Of a DNA stretch of 64,000 nt, positions 34,606 to 43,436 are shown piece after piece (position 1 is the stretch's first letter; each line of letters starts with the position of its first letter). This DNA is from Pyxidicoccus parkwaysis (GTDB taxonomy: Bacteria > Myxococcota > Myxococcia > Myxococcales > Myxococcaceae), in contig NZ_CP071090.1 of the NCBI RefSeq assembly GCF_017301735.1, positions 11,267,001 to 11,331,000 on the forward strand. The letters run 5' to 3'. The notes beneath the pieces are model-generated. The model saw nothing but the letters and a program-made list of their open reading frames with translations, ran no database searches and had not been told where the DNA came from. The position numbers and the translations under genes were made by a program.

Positions 34606-35763
34606 TCATGCCCCGGGGTCGACCAGCTTCCCCTGGAACAGGACCGCGCCGCTCCATGTGTCGAGGATGTAGAACAGGAACGGGTGGTCGGCATTGAACT
34701 CGACGATACGCGGGCGAGCCGCCCCCGCCGCCGCGCCGATGGCAGTGGCCGCCGCTGCCTCGGTTCCCACCTCATTCACGTCGACTTCCGCCTGGTGCAC
34801 CACCGCCGAGAGGTTCAGCGGCTCGCGCGCCGTCATGCCCGAGAAGTCCGCGCGGGACGGTTCGAAGGCCAGCGGCATGCCCATGCTGGAGAGCACGTCC
34901 TTCAACTGGAGCGCCGCCGACAGTTTGAACTTGGGGAGCGACACCGCCACCTTCCCTCCGTCGAGCTGGGAGACGCGCGTGGCCAGTCGCTTCGCATCCA
35001 GTGAGGCCTCCAGCGAGGCGAGGCCATCCACTTGCTTCGGAAGGGCAATCAGCATGGCTGTCTCTCCGCCCTTGTAGGGGAGCTCCAGCCACTGTGCCTG
35101 TTCGTCCTCGGTATGCCGGAACCAGTCCGTCTGCCGCATCATCGAAACCTTCGCCGTCCTTCCCGCCGAGACGTGGAAGGGCTGGCCGTCCCGCGTCAGG
35201 CGGGGCTCGAAGGGGTCCTGCCAGGCGCCCCGGAAGTAGATGGCATTGGTGAGGACCAGTCGCGTGAGCCCATCCACCGTGCCCTTCGCCAGGAGCTCGC
35301 GAATCTTCTCCCGCGTCTGCTCCGAGACCCAGCGGTTGATGTGCTGACGCGCGGCCTCGGCATCCCCCGCGAAGTCCACTTCCTCCAGCGCCGCGCCATA
35401 GCGAAGCCGCGCCGTCTCCTGGAAGGACGGGAGGAACTCGTGCCCGCGCTGACCCCAGAGCCGGTTTGCGGACCGCAGCTCCACGCTCCCGCTCCTGCCG
35501 AGCGTGTTGACCTGGCCATTCAGCGCCGCATACGCCCTCTGCGATGACGTGCCCTGCAGGGTGTCGAGCCGAAGTACCCGCTCCATCTGCGCCAGCGTCT
35601 CACCGCGCGCCCCCAGCGCCGTCATCGCCAGCGCGAGGGAGAGGCTGGTGGGCGAGAAGAACGTGTTCCCGGGCTCCGTGCCCACCCGGGCCTGGAGGTC
35701 AAAGGCGAAGTGGTTGCTCGCCGTGGCCCCGGCCCGCATGGCCGCTGCGTTGCTGTCGTTCAT
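34606..35763 (-). CDS. serpin (serine protease inhibitor)
   Basis: A full-length (385-residue) serpin. Landmarks are NTFFSPTSLSLALAMTALGA, LVLTNAIYFRGAWQDPF and a reactive loop with the inhibitory hinge EVGTEAAAATAIGAAAG, followed by FNADHPFLFYI. Small residues at the predicted P1 site (Gly or Ala) suggest inhibition of elastase- or subtilisin-like proteases. No signal peptide is visible with ATG 35763 (GAGGAG upstream), so it is probably cytoplasmic, protecting against self-made or foreign proteases. Confidence 0.93.
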   Translation of the reverse strand: MNDSNAAAMRAGATASNHFAFDLQARVGTEPGNTFFSPTSLSLALAMTALGARGETLAQMERVLRLDTLQGTSSQRAYAALNGQVNTLGRSGSVELRSANRLWGQRGHEFLPSFQETARLRYGAALEEVDFAGDAEAARQHINRWVSEQTREKIRELLAKGTVDGLTRLVLTNAIYFRGAWQDPFEPRLTRDGQPFHVSAGRTAKVSMMRQTDWFRHTEDEQAQWLELPYKGGETAMLIALPKQVDGLASLEASLDAKRLATRVSQLDGGKVAVSLPKFKLSAALQLKDVLSSMGMPLAFEPSRADFSGMTAREPLNLSAVVHQAEVDVNEVGTEAAAATAIGAAAGAARPRIVEFNADHPFLFYILDTWSGAVLFQGKLVDPGA

Positions 35764-35797
35764 GAGCCGCTCCTCGTGGAGCGTGCATCCTGACAGG

Positions 35798-36610
35798 TCA
35801 GAGTGCGTCGCGCGTCCACTCCTCGCGGCCGTAGCGCTCCGTGACGAGCGCCTCCGCGCGGGCGCGCACGTGTGGCGCAATGGAGACGGAGGTCCACCGC
35901 GCTCCGAGGCTCTCGGTGAAGCCCTGCTTCAGGGCTTCCGCCACCTCTTCGTGAGACACCTCGCGGCCGGCTGCTTCCTCGAGGTCCATCATCGCCGTGC
36001 GCAGCCGGTCCGGCTCCAGATGGAAGAGGCGGCCGTGCAGCGCGTAGTCCGTCACCAGCGGCAGCGCTCCGTGCTGCATGAAGGCGCCGCGCTGACGCCG
36101 CTGCGCGCTGCCCACGAGCTTGCGCCCGTGCACCTTGAGCTCCTTGAGGGCCGGCGTGAGGAAGCACGCTCCGGTGGCCGGGTTGCGCTCGGGACGTGAG
36201 GGCTCCAGGTCGGCGCGGACGCCGAAGTGGCTCGCGAGGCCGGCGGCGATGGCCTCCGACAGCAGCGTGTAGTTCTGCTCGATGCTGTCGGTGAACGGGT
36301 CTCCCACGCGGGCGACGAAGCTGTACGTGAGCTCACCGTGGTGCAGCACGCCCGAGCCGCCCGTCACCCTGCGCACCACGTCCAGTCCCTGCTCCTTCGC
36401 GGCGGTGGCGTTGACGCTCTCGTACGACTGCGTGCGCCCGAGGCTGAGGCAGCCCGGAGTGAAGACATACAGGCGCAGGGTGGGGACGAAGTCCGGCCGC
36501 GCGCACGCGTCTTCCAGCAGCGCCTCGTCGAGCGCCATCTGCCAGGAGCCCGGCTCCCGCTCCAGGGGCTCGATGACGTTCCACGCGCGGACGGTTTCGG
36601 ACGGTGACAT
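35798..36610 (-). CDS. lipoate-protein ligase A family protein
   Basis: A biotin/lipoate ligase-fold protein of 270 residues. It shows RRVTGGSGVLHHGELTYSF (the RRxxGGxxVxH-type motif) and the catalytic-Lys region KVHGRKLVGSAQRR, then FMQHGALPL. It may ligate or transfer lipoyl or octanoyl groups to lipoyl domains; family members with only this domain include octanoyltransferases, so the exact reaction is open. The stop lies 34 bases before the serpin start. Confidence 0.85.
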   Translation of the reverse strand: MSPSETVRAWNVIEPLEREPGSWQMALDEALLEDACARPDFVPTLRLYVFTPGCLSLGRTQSYESVNATAAKEQGLDVVRRVTGGSGVLHHGELTYSFVARVGDPFTDSIEQNYTLLSEAIAAGLASHFGVRADLEPSRPERNPATGACFLTPALKELKVHGRKLVGSAQRRQRGAFMQHGALPLVTDYALHGRLFHLEPDRLRTAMMDLEEAAGREVSHEEVAEALKQGFTESLGARWTSVSIAPHVRARAEALVTERYGREEWTRDAL

Positions 36611-36676
36611 GGGGGCATCCTCTCCCTTCCGTCCGATAACGCAACGGCGAGGTGCGCGCCGCGCTTCCGGGGGAGA

Positions 36677-37048
36677 TTAGAACTCGGCGCTGGGGTCGTA
36701 CTCGCTGGCGTCGGGCTGGACTTCGGGGCGTGCATGCTCGAAGGCGGCCAGTGACTCGCAGTGTTCGGCGATGCGTCGCACGGTGGGGAAGCGCTCCAGC
36801 GAGAAGCCGAAGCGGCGCGCGTTGTAGACCTGCGGCACCAGGCACACGTCCGCGAAGGTGGGCGCGTCGCCGTCGACGAGCGTGGGGACGAGGCCCGTGG
36901 GATTCATCGCGAGGTACGCCTGGACGGCGTCGGGCTGGCCTTCGCGGACGGCCTTCACGCTGAGCGTCTCGAAGGGCAGGCCCTTCCAGTGGAGCGCGAT
37001 GCGGACGCGGTACGCGGCGGTGGAGCGGTAGTAGCTGTGAAGGCGCAT
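36677..37048 (-). CDS. maleylacetoacetate isomerase/zeta-GST-like protein with large internal deletion
   Basis: Only 123 residues instead of about 210-220. The N-terminal thioredoxin-like part (LHSYYRSTAAYRVRIALHWK through NPTGLVPTLVDGD) is joined directly to the last helices (APTFADVCLVPQVYNARRFG). The region normally between, including the SNAIxxYL-type motif and the first half of the helical domain, is missing. The junction GD-APT suggests in-frame deletion between similar GD sequences. The frame is otherwise intact, so this is either a decaying gene or a minimal variant; full activity seems unlikely. Confidence 0.7.
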   Translation of the reverse strand: MRLHSYYRSTAAYRVRIALHWKGLPFETLSVKAVREGQPDAVQAYLAMNPTGLVPTLVDGDAPTFADVCLVPQVYNARRFGFSLERFPTVRRIAEHCESLAAFEHARPEVQPDASEYDPSAEF

Positions 37049-37077
37049 GGCGTGGTGAGGCCTACCACGCGGCGCAC

Positions 37078-38934
37078 TCACAGTGCCGCCGCGAACCTGG
37101 CGGCGATGGGCGCGGCGACGCGGCCTCCCACGCCTCCGCCCTCCACGAGGACTGCGAAGGCAATGCCGTTGCGGAAGCCGATGAACCACGCATGTGTCGG
37201 CAGCGGCGGCAGGGTGCCGAACTCCGCTGTGCCCGTCTTGCCTGACAGCTCCGGCACGCTCGCCGCCGCCCGGCCCGTGCCCTGCGTAACGACAGCGCGC
37301 ATCAGCACGTGCAGCGCGCCCCGGGTGCCGTCTTCGAGCGAAGCACTCGGCCCATCATCCAGGTCCGTGACGAGATACGGCGCGCGCCACTTGCCCGACT
37401 CGGCCGCCGCCGCGACGGAGGCCAGGTGCAGTGGCGTGGCCAGCACGCGCCCCTGGCCGATGGCGGCGGCGGCCAGTTCCACCGCATCGCGAGGCGCGGG
37501 GAACGTGCCGCCGGAGGTGGGCAGCCCCGGCTGGTACTCCACGTTGAAGCCGAAGCGGCGCGCTGCCTCACCCAGCGCTTCGGCTCCCAGGCTCGCGGAC
37601 AGCAGCACGAAGGCCGTGTTGCACGAGTGCGCGAAGGCCCCGCGCAGCGTGATGTCTCCGAGCGACTCGTCCTCGAAGTTGCGGAAGGTCTTTCCCTGCA
37701 CTGCCACCGTGGGAGGACAGGCCGCGGGTGCATTCACGTCCATGCCCTTCGCGAGCAGCGCCTCCGAGGTGACGACCTTGAACGTGGAGCCGGGCGGGTA
37801 GCGGCCAGTGAGCGCGCGATGCAGCGGTTGTGACAGCGGCCGGCTGGCGATGGCCAGGACGGCTCCTGACTCGCTGTCCACAGCGACGAGCGCAGCGGGC
37901 TGTGCCACCCCGTCGAGCGCCGCCTCCGCGGCGGTCTGCAACTCGGGCCGTAGCGTGGTGGTCAGCGGCGTGCCCGGCTTGCCCTCGAAGCGGAACAGGA
38001 CTGCCGTTTCACCCGATGCTCGCGTGAGGACCACCTCGCCCGAAGGTGTGCCCGCGAGCTGTGGCTCGAACGCCCGCTCCAGTCCGGACAGGCCCACGAT
38101 GTCTCCCGGCAGGTACAGCGGGCCCAGTTGCGAGAGCAGCTCGGCCGTCACCTCACCCACGCGTCCGAGGGTGTGCGAAGCGAAGCCCTCCGAAGGAGAC
38201 AGCCGCGCCAGCTTCTTGCGGAAGAAGATGCCGGGCACGGGCGCCAGCGCGGGACGCACGAGCTGGTAGCGCTCCGGGCGCACGTCGATGACGGGCACGA
38301 TGCGCTCGGCCGGGCCTGCTGCGTTCAACAACTTCTCCACACGCACAGGGTCCACTTCGAGCTGCGTCTGGAGGACCGCGGTGACGTCCGCGCGGTTGCG
38401 CACGCGCGACGGGTCCACGCCGATGGTGATGACCTCTCCGATGTGGGTGAGCGGCTTTCCGTGCGCGTCCAGCAACTGGGCGCGCTCCAGCCACGTCCGG
38501 GTGCGGGAGAAGCGGTCGCCCTCGCGTGCCTCGGGGTGGAGCACGGCGGGACTCCATCGCACGCGCCAGCGTCCCTCGCGACGCACGAAGGGCAGGGTGC
38601 CCTCCAGCTCCCACTCACCCAGCCCGCGCAGCATGTGCACGGCGCGGAAGCGGGCCGTGGCGCTCTCTCCGTCACGCTCGACGCGGCCGAGCTCGAAGCG
38701 CGAGGAGATGATTCGCAACCCGTCGCGGAAGCGCTGGTGCTGCTCGTCGAAGTTGGCCGGCGGCCCGGCCACCGCGCGCTTCATGGCGGTCAGGTCATTG
38801 GCGGCCCACGCGCGCAGGTACGCCTCGGCCTCGTCCACCGGCCCGTCCGCCGGCCTGCTTTGCACGGACGCGCAGGCCGTCAGGAACAGGGACAGCGCGA
38901 CAGCGGCTCCCACCCTCCACACTCGCCAGGACAT
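37078..38934 (-). CDS. PBP2a-like class B penicillin-binding lipoprotein
   Basis: A 618-residue transpeptidase acting on peptidoglycan. Lipobox LTAC (not a membrane anchor helix) precedes a NTF2-like MecA-N-type domain (EAYLRAWAANDLTAMKRAV), a dimerisation domain and the transpeptidase domain with all motifs: STFK near 383, SCN near 435 and KTG near 566. This domain order is that of PBP2a/MecA-type proteins, which can be less sensitive to beta-lactams, though resistance cannot be read from sequence. Located 29 bases from the GST gene start, same strand. Confidence 0.88.
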   Translation of the reverse strand: MSWRVWRVGAAVALSLFLTACASVQSRPADGPVDEAEAYLRAWAANDLTAMKRAVAGPPANFDEQHQRFRDGLRIISSRFELGRVERDGESATARFRAVHMLRGLGEWELEGTLPFVRREGRWRVRWSPAVLHPEAREGDRFSRTRTWLERAQLLDAHGKPLTHIGEVITIGVDPSRVRNRADVTAVLQTQLEVDPVRVEKLLNAAGPAERIVPVIDVRPERYQLVRPALAPVPGIFFRKKLARLSPSEGFASHTLGRVGEVTAELLSQLGPLYLPGDIVGLSGLERAFEPQLAGTPSGEVVLTRASGETAVLFRFEGKPGTPLTTTLRPELQTAAEAALDGVAQPAALVAVDSESGAVLAIASRPLSQPLHRALTGRYPPGSTFKVVTSEALLAKGMDVNAPAACPPTVAVQGKTFRNFEDESLGDITLRGAFAHSCNTAFVLLSASLGAEALGEAARRFGFNVEYQPGLPTSGGTFPAPRDAVELAAAAIGQGRVLATPLHLASVAAAAESGKWRAPYLVTDLDDGPSASLEDGTRGALHVLMRAVVTQGTGRAAASVPELSGKTGTAEFGTLPPLPTHAWFIGFRNGIAFAVLVEGGGVGGRVAAPIAARFAAAL

Positions 38935-39177
38935 GGCGGCGCACTCTGCTGTGCGCGAGGCGCGGCGTCACGCAGGAAGGCCGCCAAAGCGCCGCGTAAC
39001 GGCACGCACGGTGTGGCTCTCGGCCCGGGAGCAATACGTGCAGTCACGGAGCCGGCGAGCCTGTTGTCCCCTCGTGTGCTCTCCCAGCAACCTCGCGCCG
39101 CGCCGCCCGGGCGTTGGCGGGGGTTGACCCACCCTGTTCACTTTTGTCGGGGGTTTTCAGGGCGCTGGACGCACGAA

Positions 39178-39208
39178 GGGCTCGCGAGCACGTACGGCTC
39201 GCGAGCCC
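39178..39208 (-). terminator. strong hairpin terminator
   Basis: Twelve-base perfect arms GGGCTCGCGAGC and GCTCGCGAGCCC with a 7-base loop, about 20 bases past the stop of the lipoprotein gene. The rest of the gap 38935-39177 shows nothing definite. Confidence 0.65.
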
Positions 39209-39227
39209 CAGGGCACCGCGCCAGTTC

Positions 39228-39668
39228 CTAGTTGGGAGACCAGCAGCGGAAGCTCTTCGTCACCTCGTTCGACACGTAGGAGTTCGCGTCGACGACGCGG
39301 AAGCGGATGTACTTGGTCCAGTACGTCCCGTACGTGTAGAGGCCGAACTGGCAGTAGTCGTTGTACGTGGTGCCGCCGGCGTACCAGTAGGGGCTCGTCG
39401 GGCCGCTCCCGAAGTCGTCCACCACCTGCCACTGGTACGTGTACGGCGTCACCCCGTCGGCGCCGCTGCCGGCGCAGGAGACGCTCGTCCCGAACTTGGA
39501 ACAGTTCATCGTCGCCGTCGGCGGAAGGATGTCGAAGGCCGCGACGGTGTCACCCTCCTGCTTCTGCTCCTCGCCGGGAAGCGGCTCGCCACAGGCTCCG
39601 AGCACGGCCGCCGCTGACACGAGCACGGCTCCGAGCTGAAGGTGCTTCACGACACGCTGGATGGACAT
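39228..39668 (-). CDS. small lipoprotein, Ig/PKD-like
   Basis: A 146-residue predicted lipoprotein (lipobox LGAC). The mature part has PYTYQWQVVDDFGSG, aromatic-rich YWYAGGTTYNDYC and IRFRVVDANSYVSN, a beta-sandwich-like pattern with paired Cys. It resembles the lipoprotein at 14376-14807. GGAGGAAG precedes ATG 39668. Function unknown; probably cell-surface. Confidence 0.75.
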   Translation of the reverse strand: MSIQRVVKHLQLGAVLVSAAAVLGACGEPLPGEEQKQEGDTVAAFDILPPTATMNCSKFGTSVSCAGSGADGVTPYTYQWQVVDDFGSGPTSPYWYAGGTTYNDYCQFGLYTYGTYWTKYIRFRVVDANSYVSNEVTKSFRCWSPN

Positions 39669-39828
39669 GGTTCTTCCTCCGGATGCGGGTTGAGCAGCAC
39701 CCTCAGTATCTCCGAGTTGCAGATGAAACTGAACTACCGGTGAAATCGGGGCCCCCCTGGTGGGTGAAGCTCGCGACCGGATTGCCCTCGCTGCCCGGGT
39801 CGAGGCACACGTAGTAGAGGGTGGTTGC

Positions 39829-41634
39829 ATGCTTCCCCTCCTCCTGGCCGCCGCGACCTGCGCGACGGGCGACGTCTCGACCCTGCTCCAGGCCCACCGC
39901 GCCGCGGTGCAGGCGCCGGCGCAGCAAGCGACGCGAGTCGCGCGGTACAGCTATTCGGGCGAGGGCCTCCAGGGCGACCTCGTGAGCACGGTGGACGAGA
40001 CGTCCGGTGCCTTCATCCAAGAGGTGAACGCCGGAATCGTGCACACGGCCGAGGGCTTCGATGGTCGTCGCGCCTGGCGTCGAGACCTCTCCGGCTTCGT
40101 CACTCCGCAAGACGGCGGCGACAAGCCCGCCCTGGCCGTCAATGAGGCCTATCGGGCCGCCAACCGGTGGTGGAGGGCAGACCGCGACGGCGCGCGCCTC
40201 GAGTCTCTCGGCTGTGACGGGCTCCGGGTGACGCCGCGAGGCGGGTCCGCTTTCGATGCCTGGTTCGACCCGGCCACGCACCTGCTGACCCGGGTGCGTG
40301 AAGCGCGGAGCTTCGGCACCGTCACCGAGACGCACTACTCGGAGTACCGGCGCATCTCGGGCCGGCTCGTCCCCGGGCGGATGGAGGTCATCACCAACGA
40401 TGACGCTTCGGCGCCTCTGGTGCTGGGGCTGGTCTCCCTGGAGGTGAAGGCCCGCGCGTCGCGCACGCTGTTCGCGATGCCCAGGCCCGGCGCGCGGGAT
40501 TGGACGCTTCCCGCCTCGGGGCGGACGACCGTGCCGTTCCAGTTGCTCAACAACCACATCATCGTCCCGGTGCGGGTGAACGGTGGGGAGCCGCTGCCCT
40601 TCCTGCTCGATACCGGCGGCCACGACATCCTGACCCCGGCGACGGTGAAGGCCCTCGGCTTGAAGGTGGCGGGTGCGAGCGCCGCGAGCGGGGGCGGCGA
40701 GGCGACGAACACCTCCGGCTATGTGCGAATCGAAAGCTTGCAGGTCGGCGAAGCCTCCATGGGCCCGGAGAGCGCGCTGGCCCTCGACTTCAGTCCCCCG
40801 GACGTCGAGGGCCTGACGCTCGGCGGAATGCTCGGGGCCGGATTCCTCGAGCGGTTCGTGGTGCGCATCGACTACGGCGCAAGGACTGTCACCTTCATCG
40901 ACCCCGCGCGGTTCTCCGCGAAGGAGCGCGCCTCGGCGGGTGTCGGCGTGCCGTTCACGTTCTACGAACATCTTCCCCAGGTCCAGGGAACCCTGGACGG
41001 ACGGCCCGCCCGCTTCGACATCGACACCGGCTCGCGCAGTGATGTGAACGTGACTTCGCCCTTCGTTGAGCGCGCCGCGCTCCGCACTGCCTATCCGCAC
41101 GGCGTCACGGTGACCGAGGGCTGGGGCGCGGGTGGTCCTTCGCGCGCCTACGTGGTCCGGCTTGGCGAGCTCACGCTTGGCAAGGTCCGTGTCCCGAAGC
41201 CGCTCGCCAGCCTCAGCAGTGCGAAGCGCGGCGCGTTCAGTGATGCGTCGTACGAGGGGAACGTCGGAAGCGGTCTGCTCAAGCGCTTCGTGGCGACCTT
41301 CGATTATGCGCGACAGGTCCTCTACCTCGCGCCGCTGGCCCGGCCTGATGCGGACGCCAGCCGCTTCGACAGGGCTGGCATCTGGGTGAACCAGGCCGAC
41401 GGGGGCGTGCAGGTCATGGATGTCGCGCCGGGCAGCCCCGCCGAAGAGGCCGGCTTGAAGGTCGGCGACCTCATCACGCAGCTCGATGGCCAGCCGGTGG
41501 CCGCTCAGTCGCTTTCGGACGTTCGTCGCTCGCTGAAGCTGCTGCCGGTGGGCGTTGCGGTTCGCATCGACTTCACGCGAGCCGGCGTGCCGAAGACGGC
41601 CCGCCTCGTCCCTCGCGACCTCATCCCCGATTGA
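39829..41634 (+). CDS. exported double retropepsin-like aspartyl protease with PDZ domain
   Basis: A 601-residue protein with a short signal peptide (MLPLLLAAATCA). An N-terminal ~200-residue domain resembles outer-membrane lipoprotein-sorting folds; then come two retropepsin-like halves, each with a catalytic Asp: LLDTGGHD (D261) and DIDTGSRSD (D399). The C-terminus is a PDZ domain (VAPGSPAEEAGLKVGDLITQ). AGAGGG precedes ATG 39829. Probably a periplasmic protease acting as a single-chain pair of halves. Confidence 0.85.
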   Translation: MLPLLLAAATCATGDVSTLLQAHRAAVQAPAQQATRVARYSYSGEGLQGDLVSTVDETSGAFIQEVNAGIVHTAEGFDGRRAWRRDLSGFVTPQDGGDKPALAVNEAYRAANRWWRADRDGARLESLGCDGLRVTPRGGSAFDAWFDPATHLLTRVREARSFGTVTETHYSEYRRISGRLVPGRMEVITNDDASAPLVLGLVSLEVKARASRTLFAMPRPGARDWTLPASGRTTVPFQLLNNHIIVPVRVNGGEPLPFLLDTGGHDILTPATVKALGLKVAGASAASGGGEATNTSGYVRIESLQVGEASMGPESALALDFSPPDVEGLTLGGMLGAGFLERFVVRIDYGARTVTFIDPARFSAKERASAGVGVPFTFYEHLPQVQGTLDGRPARFDIDTGSRSDVNVTSPFVERAALRTAYPHGVTVTEGWGAGGPSRAYVVRLGELTLGKVRVPKPLASLSSAKRGAFSDASYEGNVGSGLLKRFVATFDYARQVLYLAPLARPDADASRFDRAGIWVNQADGGVQVMDVAPGSPAEEAGLKVGDLITQLDGQPVAAQSLSDVRRSLKLLPVGVAVRIDFTRAGVPKTARLVPRDLIPD

Positions 41635-41704
41635 GCGCGCTTCGGGACGTGGAAGGCCACCGTCGGGCGCCCTCGTTGCTCGGCTCGAGGAACCCGACGG
41701 CGAA

Positions 41705-41731
41705 GCGGGGCGGGATGTGCTCCCGCCCCGC
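41705..41731. terminator. bidirectional hairpin terminator
   Basis: Eleven-base perfect arms GCGGGGCGGGA and TCCCGCCCCGC with a 5-base loop, between two convergent genes. Confidence 0.65.
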
Positions 41732-41748
41732 GGACTCTCGACAGCCTG

Positions 41749-43137
41749 TCAGTGGCTGAAGCGCGCGACGTAGACGTCGTACGCGCCGTAGCCACCCTGC
41801 GCGGTCAGGATGACGCCGTTCAGCCACAGGCCGTTGGTGTAGCCGCCGGCCACGTGCACGTCACCCGAGGCGTCCACCGTCGTGTGCGCGTCGAAGCCGT
41901 CGCCCACGAAGGGCAGGCCCCACAGCAGCGTGCCCGCGCCGTCGAGCTTCGCGACGTAGTGCTGCACGTCCCCAGAGCCCGCCAGCGGGCCCGCGCCCAA
42001 ATCAATCGCGCCGGTGTATTGCCCGCTGGCGGCGATGTCGCCGGCCGCATCCACCGCCACGCGCTCGCCGTGCTGTGAGCCGGAGGCGTCCGTGAACTGG
42101 CGGCCCCACACGCCATGGCCCGTGGTGTCCACCTTCACGAGGAAGGCGTCCGACGCGGACTGCGCGGGCAGCACCACGGTGTCCACGGCCAGAGAGCCGC
42201 CGAAGCCACCCGTGAGGATGCCGTTGCCCGCCGCGTCCGTGGCGATGCCGTAGGCCACCTGGTCCGCCGCGTCACCGAAGCGACGGCCCCACGAGAGGCC
42301 ACCCGTCGCGTTGTAGCGGCCGATGAAGACATCCTGCCCGCCCCGGCTGCGCATGGCGCTGGAGCCGAGGTTGAGATAGCCGCTGAAGCCGCCCGTGAGC
42401 AGCACGTTGCCGGTGGCGTCCGAGGCGAGGCCCAGCGCGCCCGGGGCGAAGGTGCCGCCGCTGGTGGGCTCGAAGCGCTTGCTCCACAGGTGGTTGCCGG
42501 AGGCATCCATCCGCGCGAGGAACAGGCCCTGGGTGCTGGTGAGCGCGCCGCCACCGAAGTTCAGCGTGCCGTTGAAGAAGCCCGCCACCGCCACGCGGCC
42601 CGTGCCGTCCACCGCGATGCGCGGCGTATTCACATACGCCCCGGGGAAGCCCTTGCTCCACACGCACGCGCCCGCCGCGTTCAGCTTCACCACGAAGACG
42701 CTGCCCGTGCCCTGCGCCAGCGGGCCGCAGCCGAAGTCCGGCGCGCCGTAGTAGTTGCCGGCCAGCAGGATGTTGCCGGACGCGTCCACCGCCAGCTTCC
42801 GCTCGTAGTCCACGAAGCCGAAGTCGTCATCGCTGACGTGCGGAATGGAGCGGCTCCACACGTGCCCGCCCGCGCCGTCCAGCTTCGCCACGTACAGGTT
42901 CCAGTAGTAGTTGTTCGGAGGCAGCGCGCCGCCGCCCAGGTTGAAGCCGGTGCCGCCGTACTCGCCCACCAGCACGGTGTCGCCCGAGGTCGTCGCCGCC
43001 ACGTCCTCCGCCCACTGCTGCGAGATGTCGCCAAAGCCCAGGCTCCACAGGTTCGCCCCCGGCTGCGCCAGCGCATCGCCCGCGCCCAGCCCCAGCACCG
43101 CCGCCAGCACCACTCCCACTCCGTCACGCGTCTTCAT
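41749..43137 (-). CDS. exported SBBP beta-propeller protein
   Basis: A 462-residue exported protein with a signal peptide (MKTRDGVGVVLAAVLGLGAG). It consists of about seven SBBP repeats, each with WGRRFGD/WSKGFPG, IAxDAxGNxLLTGGF and FLVKVDTTG-like segments, a closed propeller. Such proteins are abundant in myxobacteria; function is unknown. The divergent gene at 43437 has its own promoter in the 299-base gap. Confidence 0.8.
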   Translation of the reverse strand: MKTRDGVGVVLAAVLGLGAGDALAQPGANLWSLGFGDISQQWAEDVAATTSGDTVLVGEYGGTGFNLGGGALPPNNYYWNLYVAKLDGAGGHVWSRSIPHVSDDDFGFVDYERKLAVDASGNILLAGNYYGAPDFGCGPLAQGTGSVFVVKLNAAGACVWSKGFPGAYVNTPRIAVDGTGRVAVAGFFNGTLNFGGGALTSTQGLFLARMDASGNHLWSKRFEPTSGGTFAPGALGLASDATGNVLLTGGFSGYLNLGSSAMRSRGGQDVFIGRYNATGGLSWGRRFGDAADQVAYGIATDAAGNGILTGGFGGSLAVDTVVLPAQSASDAFLVKVDTTGHGVWGRQFTDASGSQHGERVAVDAAGDIAASGQYTGAIDLGAGPLAGSGDVQHYVAKLDGAGTLLWGLPFVGDGFDAHTTVDASGDVHVAGGYTNGLWLNGVILTAQGGYGAYDVYVARFSH

Positions 43138-43325
43138 GTGCGAGTACTCCTGTCCAGGTGAGTGTGCCCTCGTCACGGGCAGGCCCCGTGGTGAGAGCGC
43201 ACGCACCGGTAGCACGCCGGGGTGACGCGGGGACCGACACGGATGTCGCGATTTTGTCACCGGACGTAAACGCAATTCAGTGGCGCGCGAATGCGACAGC
43301 CATGACAGCGGAGCCACATCCGGGT

Positions 43326-43341
43326 GTGCAGCGCGCTGCAC
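43326..43341. promoter_or_regulatory. 16-bp palindrome, candidate activator site
   Basis: GTGCAGCGCGCTGCAC, a perfect palindrome centred about 40 bases upstream of the -24 element of the sigma-54-type promoter. It could bind the activator of that promoter. Confidence 0.4.
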
Positions 43342-43372
43342 GTCGCGTGTGGTTCCCACTCGGAAGCGGGCA

Positions 43373-43388
43373 GGGCACGCGGCTTGCT
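43373..43388 (+). promoter_or_regulatory. sigma-54 promoter of the 208-residue exported protein gene
   Basis: GGGCACGCGGCTTGCT agrees with the sigma-54 consensus TGGCACRNNNNTTGCW at every position except the first. It lies 48 bases upstream of the ATG at 43437. It is the best sigma-54 match noticed in the window. Confidence 0.65.
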
Positions 43389-43436
43389 CTACCACTCGCG
43401 CGGTGGCTGGCCGGGCCGCCTCGAGGGAGTGGTGAC

